From positions 25,272,490 to 25,336,489 of the forward strand of contig OY821522.1 in the NCBI GenBank assembly GCA_963682025.1: a stretch of DNA of 64,000 nt, given 5' to 3'. Below the pieces are notes generated by a model. The model was not told the DNA's origin. It was given only the letters and a program-made list of their open reading frames with translations, and ran no database searches. This DNA comes from Cordilura impudica. Lineage: Eukaryota; Arthropoda; Insecta; Diptera; Scathophagidae. Position numbers and translations under genes: made by a program. Shown in pieces: positions 36,681 through 46,663 of this stretch (position 1 is the stretch's first letter; every line of letters starts with the position of its first letter).

Positions 36681-36832
36681 GTCACTTATATTGTGGCGAA
36701 GAGTCACCGATTAACAGCCTAGGACACTTTTATGTTAAATGCAAAGGGAAACATAAGCGACATAATCACCACTGACGGCTACTAAATATACCTAACGTCA
36801 GCGATTACGTAAGGTGTATTTTTTCCGCTGGG

Positions 36833-37397
36833 TCTTTATGTGTATTGTTTTATTGTCATTGTGGAGTTTTTCATGTAAAATCCTCTCACTCTCAATAAAT
36901 AATAAAAGATCATGCTCATCTAAAAGTTTCTCAATTGCACTCTTTGTCTCTGACAACTGTTTTTTGTTTATATTCAACTGTTTGTGTTTATGTTGAATTA
37001 ATATATTCAAAATCCTCCTTTGGAATTCGTATATATGTCTTTCTAAATATTTTTGTATATTTGGCGCAATTTTGTCATTAGTTTTAAAAAAGTTCCGTAT
37101 GTTTTTCGTAGTGTTGTATATAAAATTTGGTACTAAACCTGCTTTCTTGCACTTTATTAGAAATGTTATCGATGATTTTAATTTTGCGAGAGCTTTGCTA
37201 TGTTTACTATAATTACCCGTGATGTTCTTGGTATTTTTGGTGTATTTAGTTTTGATGGTTTTGTACAGCATCATGTTGATTTGGTACTGCGGTGTGCCTT
37301 TCGTGTTGTATGTTAGAAATTTATAGTTGACCTGTTTTAATATGTGAAGGGGTTTTTTTGTTTGGCTCAAGGTCATCAATGAAAAATAAAAATCCAA
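36833..37397 (-). pseudogene. P1 Penelope N-terminal domain
   Basis: The minus frame from ATG at 37397 covers the N-terminal region before the RT, with LKQVNYKFLTYNTKGTPQYQ and IQHKHKQLNINKKQL. It stays open until it runs into the CCCAGCGG transposon at 36832, which supplies the false C terminus. The first ~30 codons lie in the pseudo-LTR shared with the adjacent P2 unit (37309-37400). The rest of P1 resumes at 34923 and 24726. Confidence 0.75.
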
Positions 37398-37702
37398 ATA
37401 TTAATGTTTTATGTTTAAAAAATATTTATTAATTTTTCGATATTTAGAACATCTTCGATGTTCATCTTCAGGAGAAACTAAAAACAATAATACAACCACA
37501 AAATTTAATTATTTATAATTTGTAAAAATTACAACATTGATATTTACATACACTTATATATATTTTAATGAAGAGTGGATTTGAAAACGTCCTTGCCTGT
37601 TTGTTATCTTATTTCAACTAGTTTTTGTTTGAGCAGTCGATATTTGTTTACCGTATGTCTGTATACACTTCAACAGTGGTCAGTGTCTGTTTTATAGTTG
37701 AG

Positions 37703-38224
37703 TCACTTGTTTGTCGGTGTGTTCATTATATGTAGCATTTCAAGAGTGTATCTCTTTGCGTTGTTGCTCTCTTGTTGTAAAATGCTCACATCTGTAAAAT
37801 AAGGGGTGTGACGAGTTAAAGTGCTGTGCGCCGCGATCGCTGTTTTTTGCTCAAGTGGTCTATGTGTTGCCTTATGATCTGATTTATGGCATGATAGCCG
37901 TGTTTTTAATTTTGTTTTTGTGGTACCAACATATAATTTGTTGCATATGTTGGACCCATCTCCTTCACAGTTGATTTTATATATCACATTTGATTTTTCT
38001 TCATTTTCAAGTTTTGTTTTTGTTTTACTGAACAATTTATTAACTGTGTTGCGTGTTTTAAGTGCTATATCGTATTGATTTTTATCATAAATATCTGAGT
38101 TTATCATTCTCTCCGACAGCCCTGGAATGTACGTTACTGATTTGTAGATCTTTGATGGTTCATCTTCTTTTCTATGCATTTTCTTTATTTTTGTATATTT
38201 AATTAGCTCTAAAATAGTTTTCAT
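37703..38224 (-). pseudogene. P2 C-terminal RT and GIY-YIG endonuclease
   Basis: Minus frame starting MKTILELIKYTKIKKMHRKE (an internal Met), through YIPGLSERMINSDIYDK, to the GIY-YIG segment with VIYKINC, LYVGTTKTKLKTRLS and HKSDHKATHR. It ends in MNTPTNK at a stop earlier than P3's. The P2 endonuclease has the core motifs but a truncated tail. Confidence 0.8.
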
Positions 38225-38725
38225 CGGAAAACTATTCTTTCTTAAGATATCAATAATTTTATTTTTATTATCCTTATGGAAAACTTCATCGCTTATTTCA
38301 AAAACTCTTCTAATGAAGTTGGTGGCCGTGTTTATAATTATCTGCCTAGGGTGTTTTGATTCAAAATTAATGAGTCTACCAGACGCAGTTGGTTTTTGAT
38401 ACCAATCTAATTTAAGTTGGTTACCTTTTTTGATTATAATTCAGTCCAAAAATGGTAATTGGTTGTCTCTCTCCTCCTCTTTGGTGAACTGAATTTGCCG
38501 GTTAAACGTATTCAAAATCTTTAGTGTCTCATCCACTTTGTCGGTTTTTAGAATACAGAATAAATCATCGACATATTTAGTGAGTATCGTTAGCTTCGAG
38601 GCCATTAATTACATCGTATAATCTAGTAACTCTTCCATTATTACATCGGCAATAACTGGAGAGGCTGGTGATCCCATTGGCATCCCTTTTCTTTGTTCAT
38701 AAACATGACTTTCATATTTAAAATA

Positions 38726-39232
38726 TCATGTATCTTTGATACAGAAGCTAAGAATTTCCATGAACAATTCTTTTGGTATTTTTGTATGTTTCTCTTTAAT
38801 TGTTTTTAGAGCTAAATTAACCGGTATGCTGGGAAATAGGGAAACTACATCGAATGAAATGAGTATTTCATCATCATTTATTATTGTGTTGTTAATTCTC
38901 GTTTTAAAATCAATTGCAGCCTTTACATTATATATTGATTCACTTGTTAAGTTTTTTATTACATTAACTACATATTTACATAGACCATAAGATGGTGAAT
39001 TAATGGAGGAGCATACGGGTCTAACGAGGGTACCTTCTTTATGTATTTTTGGTAAACCGTATATTCTAGGTGCTACTGATGTTTTGTTTATTAATTTATT
39101 TTTCTCTCTCGACGTGATTATACCTAATTTAAATAGTTTTTCTACCAACTTGTTGTTCTTATTCTCTAGTACTGATGTTGGATCCTTTTTTAAGCGTTTG
39201 TAAGTGCATATATCTCCGAGTATATTTTCCAT
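38726..39232 (-). pseudogene. P2 RT finger and palm region
   Basis: Minus frame with SVAPRIYGLPKIHKEGTLVR, SINSPSYGLCKYVVN and the first catalytic palm motif ISFDVVSLFPSIPV. It ends at the change around CIKDT (38726), after which the YVDD region (about 38560-38720) is interrupted by frameshifts. The intact counterpart is in P4. A 12-base deletion around 38790 relative to P4 removes four codons. Confidence 0.8.
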
Positions 39233-39235
39233 TCT

Positions 39236-40099
39236 CTATTTATAATCACATTTGTTCATTGCAACTGTTTTGTTGCCTTTATCCGAATTTAAGATCAGTA
39301 TGTCTGTATTTTCATCTAAAAATTGTTTTGCCTGTCTCACTGTGTCTAAAGTTTGTTTGTCTTTTGCACTTAGTTTGGATTTGCTGAGGTGGTTATCTAT
39401 GAGCGAAGTTAATTTAGTTCTCGCGATTTCCTGATTTTCTCTGTTTTCTAGTGTCTGTATAATGTCTTCAACATCTGCAATGCATTTGAATAATGGGAAT
39501 GTGGTTGTTGTATTTGGTAATGCATGTTTAGGACCCAATGACAATAATCTCTTTACGTTTGTTGGTATAATCTTATCGGTTTTGTTTATAAACCAATCTT
39601 CAGTATTGTTGTTTAATTTGTTTTCATTGTAATTCTCACCCTTTAATTTTTGTAACTTCTTTATGTGTATTGTTTTATTGTCATTGTGGAGTTTTTCATG
39701 TAAAATCCTCTCACTCTCAATAAATAATAAAAGATCATGCTCATCTAAAAGTTTCTCAATTGCACTCTTTGTCTCTGACAACTGTTTTTTGTTTCTATTC
39801 AACTGTTTGTGTTTATGTTGAATTAATAAATTCAAAATCCTCTTATGAAATTCGTACATATGTCTTTCTAAATCTTTTTGTACATTTGGCGCAATTTTGT
39901 CATTAGTTTTAAAAAAGTTCTGTATGTTTTTCGTAGTGTTGTATATAAAATTTGGTACTATACCTGCTTTCTTGCACTTTATTAGAATTGTTATCGATGA
40001 TTTTAATTTTGCGAGAGCTTTGCTATGTTTACTATAATTACCCGTGATGTTCTTGGTATTTTTGGTGTACTTAGTTTTGATGGTTTTGTACAGCGTCAT
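39236..40099 (-). pseudogene. P2 N-terminal domain and start of RT
   Basis: The 287-residue minus frame runs from MTLYKTIKTKYTKNTKNITG through LLDEHDLLLFIESERILHEK to NSDKGNKTVAMNKCDYK. It stops at a TAG at 39236-39238, where P1 has CAG in the same context. The next frame (38726-39232) continues without a shift, so this is a single nonsense change. The domain is Penelope's poorly understood N-terminal region followed by the first RT motif. Confidence 0.8.
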
Positions 40100-40133
40100 G
40101 TTGATTTTGTACTGCGGTGTGCCTTCCGTGTTG

Positions 40134-41323
40134 TATGTTAGAAATTTATAGTTGACCTGTTTTAGTATGTGATGGGCGTTTTTTTGTTTGGCTCAAGGTC
40201 ATCAATTAAAAATAAAAATCCAAATATTAATGTTTTATTGTTAAAAAATATTTATTAAATTTTCGATATTTCGAACATCTTCGATGTTCATCTTCAGGCG
40301 AAACTAAAAAAAATAATACAATCACAAAATTTAATTATTTATAATTTGTAAAAATTACAACATTGATAATTACATACATTTATATATATATTAATGAAGA
40401 GTGGAGTTGAAAACGTCCTTGCTTGTTTGTTATCTTATTTCAACTAGTTTTTGTTTGAGCAGTCGATATTTGTTTACCGTATGTCTGTATACACTTGAAC
40501 AGTGGTCAGTGTCTGTTTCATAGTTGAGTCTCTTGTTTGTCGGTGTGTTAATTATATGTAGCATTTCAAGAGTGTATCTCTTTGCGTTGTTGCTCTCTTG
40601 TTGTAAAATGCTCACATCTGTAAAATTAGGGGTGTGACAAGTTAAAGTGCTGTGCACCGCGATCGCTGTTTTTTGCTCAAGTGGTCTATGTGTTGCCTTA
40701 TGATCTGATTTATGGCATGATAGCCGTGTTTTTAATTTTGTTTTTGTGGTACCAACATATACTTTGTTGCATATGTTGGACCCGTCTCCTTCACAGTTGA
40801 TTTTATATATCACATTTGATTTTTCTTCATTTTCAAGTTTTGTTTTTGTTTTACTGAACAATTTATTAACTGTGTTGCGTGTTTTAAGTGCTATATCGTA
40901 TTGATTTTTATCATAAATGTCTGAGTTTATTATTCTCTCCGGCAGCCCTGGAATGTACGTTACTGATTTGTAGATCTTTGATGGTTCATCTTCTTTTCTA
41001 TGCATTTTCTTTATTTTTGTATATTTAATTAGCTCTAAAATAGTTTTCATCGGAAAACTATTCTTTCTTAAGATATCAATAATTTTATTTTTATTATCCT
41101 TATGGAAAACTTCATCGCTTATTTCAAAAACTCTTCTAATGAAGTTGGTGGCCGTGTTTATAATTATCCGCCTAGGGTGTTTTGATTCAAAATTAATGAG
41201 TCTACCAGACGCAGTTGGTTTTTGATACCAATCTAATTTAAGTTGGTTACCTTTTTTGATTATAATTGAGTCCAAAAATGGTAATTGGTTGTCTCTCTCC
41301 TCCTCTTTGGTGAACTGAATTTG
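40134..41323 (-). mobile_element. Penelope-like element P3, 5'-truncated
   Basis: Third minus-strand unit of the head-to-tail array. It carries only the 3' part of the element (late RT plus GIY-YIG) and stops abruptly at 41323/41324, where it meets P4 in inverted orientation. The two sequences share GC at the junction, a 2-base microhomology. 5' truncation with an adjoining inverted copy is a known Penelope insertion outcome. Confidence 0.8.
40430..41323 (-). pseudogene. P3 RT C-terminal part and complete GIY-YIG endonuclease
   Basis: The minus frame includes IQFTKEEERDNQLPFLDSII, WYQKPTASGRLINFESKHPR, then VIYKINCEGDGSNICNKVYV, KLKTRLSCHKSDH and the full tail ending in KQKLVEIR (stop near 40430). 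It has no internal stop, making it the best C-terminal reference in the window. The YVDD box and everything before it are missing. The few residues encoded past 41323 belong to the inverted P4 sequence. Confidence 0.85.
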
Positions 41324-41370
41324 CTTAAAAAAAGGATCGAACATCAGTACTAGAGAATAAGAACAACAAA

Positions 41371-42543
41371 TTGGTAGAAAAACTATTTAAATTAGGTATA
41401 ATCACGTCGAGAGAGAAAAATAAATTAATAAACAAAACATCAGTAGCACCTAGAATATACGGTTTACCAAAAATACATAAAGAAGGTACCCCCCGTAGAC
41501 CCATATGCTCCTCCATCAATTCACCATCTTATGGTCTATGTAAATATGTACTTAATGTATTAAAAAACTTAACAAGGGAATCAAAATATAATGTAAAGGA
41601 TGCAATTGATTTTAAAACGAGAATTAACAACACAATAATAAATGATGATGAAATACTCATTTCATTCGATGTTGTTTCCCTATTTCCCAGCATACCGGTT
41701 AATTTAGCTCTAAAAACAATTAAAGAGAAATGGAATATAATAGAAAAACATACAAAAATACCAAAAGAATTGTTCATGGAAATTCTTAGCTTCTGTATCA
41801 AAGATACACGATATTTTAAACATGAAAGTCATGTTTATGAACAAAGAAAAGGGATGCCAATGAGATCACCAGCCTCTCCAGTTATTGCCGATGTAATAAT
41901 GGAAGAGTTACTAGATTATACGATGGAATTAATGGCCTCGAAACCAAGGATACTCACTAAATATGTCGATGATTTATTCTGTATTTTAAAAACCGACAAA
42001 GTGGATGAGACACTAAAGATCTTGAATACGTTTAACCGGCAAATTCAGTTCACCAAAGAGGAGGAGAGAGACAACCAATTACCATTTTTGGACTCAATTA
42101 TAATCAAAAAAGATGACCAACTTAAATTAGATTGGTATCAAAAACCAACTGCGTCTGGTAGACTCATTAATTTTGAATCAAAACACCCTAGGCGGATAAT
42201 TATAAACACGGCCACCAACTTCATTAGAAGAGTTTTTGAAATAAGCGATGAAGTTTTCCATAAGGATAATAAAAATAAAATTATTGATATCTTAAGAAAG
42301 AACAGTTTTCCGATGAAAACTATTTTAGAGCTAATTAAATATACAAAAATAAAGAAAATGCATAGAAAAGAAAATGCACCATCAAAGATCTACAAATCAG
42401 TAACTTACATTCCAGGGCCGTCGGAGAGAATAATAAACTCAGACATTTATGATAAAAATCAATACGATATAGCACTTAAAACACGCAACACAGTTAATAA
42501 GTTGTTCAGTAAAACAAAAACAAAACTTGGAAATGAAGAATAA
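41371..42543 (+). pseudogene. P4 reverse transcriptase
   Basis: A 390-residue open frame covering most of the RT: SVAPRIYGLPKIHKEGTP, ISFDVVSLFPSIPV (first palm Asp), KGMPMRSPASPVIADVI and LTKYVDDLFCIL (YVDD), then the thumb to FSKTKTKLGNEE. The 5' part, including the N-terminal domain, is missing. The frame ends at a TAA (42541-42543) just before the endonuclease; relatives continue through this point. It is the longest continuous Penelope RT here. Confidence 0.85.
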
Positions 42544-43733
42544 TCAAATGTGATATATAAAATCAACTGTGAAGGAGACGGGTCCATCATATGCAACAAA
42601 GTATATGTTGGTACCACAAAAACAAAATTAACAAGTAAGAAAATTATAGTCGGTCTAGACCGACTATACGATACCCTATACCATGCGTTTAGAAACCCTA
42701 TCTCTTAGGCCTAACTAACTGGACATTGAAAATAAGCAAAAACCAAATTTGAGTGGGATTTTTATTAATTTTTTTGGCTGCAGATATGAAAAAGTTCATA
42801 TCGGATGCTATATCTATAAAGGGACTAGGTCCAAAAATGGGCCGATCCTGATCATGTTTGGTAAAGTCTCTTGTATTTTGCAAAAATATGTACAAACAAA
42901 ATTTGAGAATAATCAGTGCAATATTTTTGTTTTTTAATAGATTTAAGTGAAGATCGGGAAGCAGCTCTATATGGGGTCAAAGGGATCATTTTTGGACTAC
43001 TCATTGGTGGATGTAATGAACGCATACAAACCCAATTTGAGTAAGATCTATATGACAATTTGGATCTTATGGCAATTTATGTCGATTTCATATGGGTAAT
43101 TTGTATGGGGGCTAGGTCTGAACATGGACCGATTCTCACCAATTTCAATAGCGTTCATCCCATGGCCGATAAAAGCTTATATACCAAATTGCGTCAAAAT
43201 ATATTCATATTTGCGACCTGCAGTTTGATTACAAGCTTTACATGGACACACAGACGGACGGACGGACGGACGGACGGACGGACGGACGGACGGACATTGT
43301 TAAATCAACTCAGAAAGTGATTGTGATTCGATCGGTATAATTAAAGATGGGTCTAGGTCAAATATTTTTGGTTGTTACAAACAGCAGCACAAAGTCATTA
43401 TACCCAAACCACATAGTGGTATAGGGTATAAAAACACGGCTATCATGCCATAAATCAGATCATAAGGCAACACATAGACCACTTGAGCAAAAAACAGCGA
43501 TCGCGGCGCACAGCACTTTAACTCGTCACACCCCTAATTTTACAGATGTGAGCATTTTACAACAAGAGAGCAACAACGCAAAGAGATACACTCTTGAAAT
43601 GCTACATATAATTAACACACCGACAAACAAGAGACTCAACTATAAAACAGACACTGACCACTGTTGAAGTGTATACAGACATACGGTAAACAAATATCGA
43701 CTGCTCAAACAAAAACTAGTTGAAATAAGATAA
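42544..43733 (+). pseudogene. P4 GIY-YIG endonuclease, interrupted by HINE-3
   Basis: Coding resumes as IYKINCEGDGS..CNKVYVGTTKTKL up to 42629. After the HINE it continues from 43432 with the HKSDHKATHR region to the C terminus at 43731-43733. A TGA at about 43665, in the DHC-x-SVYRH context where P3 has Ser, is an additional break. Confidence 0.75.
42630..43431 (-). mobile_element. HINE-3: complete ~0.8 kb Helentron-like repeat in P4
   Basis: Read on the minus strand: TTATACCCTATACCAC start, body, then the inverse motif, the GTCGGTCTAGACCGAC hairpin and CTTACTTGTT end. It is inserted in an A-tract (T-tract on the minus strand) of Penelope. It contains a (GGAC)n run of about ten repeats near 43255-43293. 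It is uninterrupted and gives the empty site for copy A (near 42919). Confidence 0.8.
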
Positions 43734-43993
43734 CAAACAAGCAAGGACGTTTTCAACTCCACTCTTCATTAAAATATATATAAATGTATGTAATTATCAA
43801 TGTTGTAATTTTTACAAATTATAAATAATTAAATTTTGTGATTGTATTATTTTTTTTAGTTTCTCCTGAAGATGAACATCGAAGATGTTCGAAATATCGA
43901 AAATTTAATAAATATTTTTTAAAAATAAAACATTAATATTTGGATTTTTATTTTTAATTGATGACCTTGAGCCAAACAAAAAAACCCCCATCA

Positions 43994-46286
43994 GTTTATA
44001 AAAATAATAAAAAATCATAAGAACGGGATAACAGAAGTTCCAGTCCTTCCAATGCAATGAATAAAGATACGAAATTCAAAGTGTGTTCTAAATTCACTAT
44101 ATTAGTATTATACATGTAGAAAAGAAATTAAAATTCAAACTACGTACGTCTGCATTACGTAGTTGAAATAAATTCAAAATTCAACATATCATCTCAATCG
44201 TATGTACCTCAATGAAATGTGGCCGTTCAAAACGAAATTAAAAGTGTTTTCATTTAAAATAAAATATATACAATATGAATTTATTATATTCCAAACGTAA
44301 CTAATAGAAGTGTTCCAAATTGACAATGTGTCATTTGGTTAATATTCATTTGAAAAAAAAAGGATTATTAATGTATTTTCCCAAAAAAAAAATTGTAAAC
44401 GTTAAAGTTATTAAAGTCCTCTTTTCTCTCATCTCGATTGACCTCATTCCCCAATTGGATATTGACCAAGTGATAGCTAATCTCATCAAAAAAAAATTTG
44501 AAACCAATCTGTAGTGAATTGAGAATAGAAATTTAGCCGAAACTTTCACATGTAATGACATTTATCCCAATTCATCATGAGGATGATATTTGTGGGCACT
44601 TAAAAAAAATTAATTGTCAAATTATTTTCCTTTTCCTATTCATGTATCGAATTTAAACATCCTTAAAAAAAACTTTTTCTATATATATATATTTTTTTTT
44701 TTAATATTTTCTATATTAACAAAAATCCTTATTCAAAAGTTTCTTACATATATATGTTTTGTAATAACTACAATTAAATTATTGCTAACTTATTTCTCAT
44801 GTATTAAAAAAACTAGCAGATTCCACCCCTCGAAATTCGAGTGCAAATTCTAGGAAATTTAATTTTTTCATTAAATTCACAAATCAACACAAAAAAAAAC
44901 AAACTCATTTTTATTACAAACACATTAACAAATTTAATAAACACACACATAGCATTGTATAATTTTATGTATGTGTTAGTAGCAACTTTAAATGCAATTT
45001 ACTCAACATAAAGGGAAAAATTTTAAAATCTGTAAATCTGCGAAACGGCTAAAAAGAAATATCTTTCAAATAATGTACGTTTGGTCAAAATCGGAATAAA
45101 ACGGTAGAACAAAACATCGGTCACAAAAAATCGCCTAGCCTATTAATATTATAGATTTGTTTATATCTTATTCTTATCTTTATTCTTTATCTCACCGTTA
45201 GGACGTACCAAACAAAATGTATATATATATATATTCAATTTGAAAAACTTTTCTTCATAATTGGTTAAAATTTTGTTTTCAATTTTAATTTTATATCCTC
45301 CTGTTTTATATAAACCACTAAACATTCTTTATTAGGAACTTGTTGGTACCTATTCTCCACAACAGAGCTTTTTGAAAAAAAAAATCTAATTTATATCTAA
45401 AAGTATTAATTTCTTAAAAAAAAAGTTCCTTTAATTCGTCAATATACATTGTTATTTTCCTTTACTTTTAAAAATTAAAAACACAACAACAAAATAAAAA
45501 TAACATATACAGAGAATTAATAGCCTTCAGACTTCTTTATCAAACAAAGAAAATAAGCCTTAAATTCATTAATAATGAAAGTAAATAAATTATTATTAAT
45601 AAAAAAAAAATAACTTATCTCTTGAGTCATGCTGCGTTTTTTGTTGCTGTTGAAGTGGATGGTGCTGGTTGTTGGTGTTGTTGATATTGTTATTGGTGTT
45701 GATGATGCTAGTGATGAAGGTGCTGCGACTTTTGTGGGATATGACGCTGCTGATGCTGATCGTTGCAGGTGTATAGGCCACACCTTTTTCGTCCTTCCAC
45801 AATGCATCGGCTGCATTGTGATTTCTGAATTGATAATATATTCACTATTACATGCCGTGATATGTATGATTTTAAAATTATTATTTTTGATATACACGCA
45901 GCAGTTTTATTTTTTTTTTTCTTTCAGATATTTTTTTCTGTGGCTTTTTCATTTACAAAGATTAAATTATTTTTCAGTTAAATAATTTGCATATATTGTA
46001 ATTTTGTTTCATTGGTTCATTTTGTAACACCATGTTTATTTAAATATTGTATTGTAATGTTGTTGTTAATTTTCATTTAATTTTATGTTTTTATTGTCAA
46101 TTTTATGTTTAGGCACTTTGTTCGATAACAGTCAAATGGTGAAATTCTTTTTATGCAAAAATTAATTTCCTAGTTCACTTTTAAAGTATAGATATTTTAT
46201 TTAATTTTTACTAACTTTTCTCGTTATCTCAGTTCACAGTTTTTTTTTTTGTTTCTTCATGATAATACGCCACTTTTATATTAATG
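43994..46286. other. AT-rich region without a confident gene, probably interior of LTR element R3
   Basis: No recognisable protein domain on either strand. On the minus strand it lies downstream of the R3 PBS and could be that element's leader and remnant. A short stretch (45610-45815, minus) encodes a non-AT-rich, Ser/Thr/Asn/Gln-rich peptide with WKDEKGVAYTPATIS, in one of two overlapping open frames. It could be a piece of gag or leader ORF, or a host exon. I cannot decide. Confidence 0.4.
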
Positions 46287-46661
46287 GGCCACGTCATGGC
46301 GTCCTGTTCCCACGACGTGGCCATGGCAGGATCACCAAATAATAAACTTTATATCTATTTAATTATTCATTTAACCGTTCAAATAAAAATGCGATCATTT
46401 GTTGTGCTCTCCAGAGCTTATCTTAATTGACTGGTTTATTCATTTTACATCAACTTAAAACTACCTAAAAATATTACATGCACACACACATACATTCGCA
46501 CACTTAAAGCTAGAACTAATCGTGGGATTTAGCTGGCTCAGCAGTTTATAGGCTAGCCAGCTATAATGAGTGTGGACAAATAACTCAACGGAATGTGAGT
46601 GTTTAGTTACATGCAGAAGGCAATGTAACTTTGTTTAGTCAAACACACTTCATATTAAACC
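46287..46661 (-). mobile_element. R3: PBS and LTR end of a minus-strand LTR retrotransposon
   Basis: On the minus strand TGGTGATCCTGCCA (46324-46337) differs by one base from the R1 primer-binding site TGGCGATCCTGCCA at 52639. It follows an AT-rich LTR-like end rich in AATAAA-type sequence. Immediately downstream a 9-bp stem (GGCCACGTC/GACGTGGCC, 46287-46322) follows. The LTR start is not resolved; a mariner lies at 46664. R3 is probably related to R1 and R2. Confidence 0.5.
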
Positions 46662-46663
46662 TA

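Larger units (their letters stand above)
34924..36832 (+). mobile_element. DNA transposon with CCCAGCGG termini and a DUF4806-like gene
   Basis: Ends CCCAGCGGAAAA (34924-34935) and, inverted, the same 12 bases with slight change at 36821-36832. It is flanked by TC on both sides, and the Penelope paralogue near 39655 shows the empty site with one TC, so the target duplication is 2 bp. It contains a ~45-bp inverted repeat near the left end, one spliced gene, an intronic MITE and a 45-bp minisatellite. I see no DDE transposase, so this is probably a non-autonomous or minimal element. The 2-bp duplication with CCCAGCGG ends does not let me assign a superfamily. Confidence 0.75.
22414..37308 (-). 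mobile_element. Penelope-like element P1, interrupted
   Basis: Minus-strand Penelope element in pieces at 22414-24726, 34887-34923 and 36833-37308. The pieces match the uninterrupted unit P2 in order. Copy B of the composite splits it at a T-tract; a CCCAGCGG-ended transposon splits it again 37 bases further on. It carries RT and GIY-YIG coding remnants. Relative to P2 it has a ~45-base deletion near 24537 and a ~28-base insertion near 24690. The sequence at its 3' side (22414-22500) repeats the start of the unit, consistent with Penelope pseudo-LTRs. Confidence 0.8.
37309..40133 (-). mobile_element. Penelope-like element P2 (2825-bp tandem unit)
   Basis: One complete tandem unit, from the TATGTTAGAAATTTATAG junction at 37309 to the next identical junction at 40134. 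P1, P2 and P3 share orientation, giving the head-to-tail array with pseudo-LTR overlap that is characteristic of Penelope. It has no foreign insertion, so it is the reference for the empty sites of copy B and of the CCCAGCGG transposon. Coding is broken by stops and frameshifts. Confidence 0.85.
41324..43993 (+). mobile_element. Penelope-like element P4, inverted, split by HINE-3
   Basis: Plus-strand Penelope copy fused head to head with P3. It begins within the finger region and runs to the pseudo-LTR sequence ending near 43993 (GATGACCTTGAGCCAAAC). HINE-3 splits the endonuclease at 42630-43431; rejoining the flanks recreates the sequence seen in P1 to P3. Confidence 0.8.

Noticed and set aside
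36327..36707. Minus-strand 126-residue protein with 15-residue repeats
   Set aside because: It results from the 45-bp minisatellite; the opposite strand is open too and there is no independent evidence of expression.
43253..43293. GGAC repeats as a CRISPR-like or functional array
   Set aside because: A simple tetranucleotide microsatellite present at the same place in every HINE copy.
45517..45897. Host-gene exon with Ser/Thr/Gln-rich peptide
   Set aside because: Two overlapping frames are equally open, splice sites are weak, and the place is just downstream of an LTR element PBS. Kept only as an undecided region.
46601..46611. Shared AGTGTTTAGTTACA between R3 region and R2 LTR as proof of a common LTR
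   Set aside because: It would require the opposite orientation to that given by the R3 PBS, and the surrounding sequence does not match.
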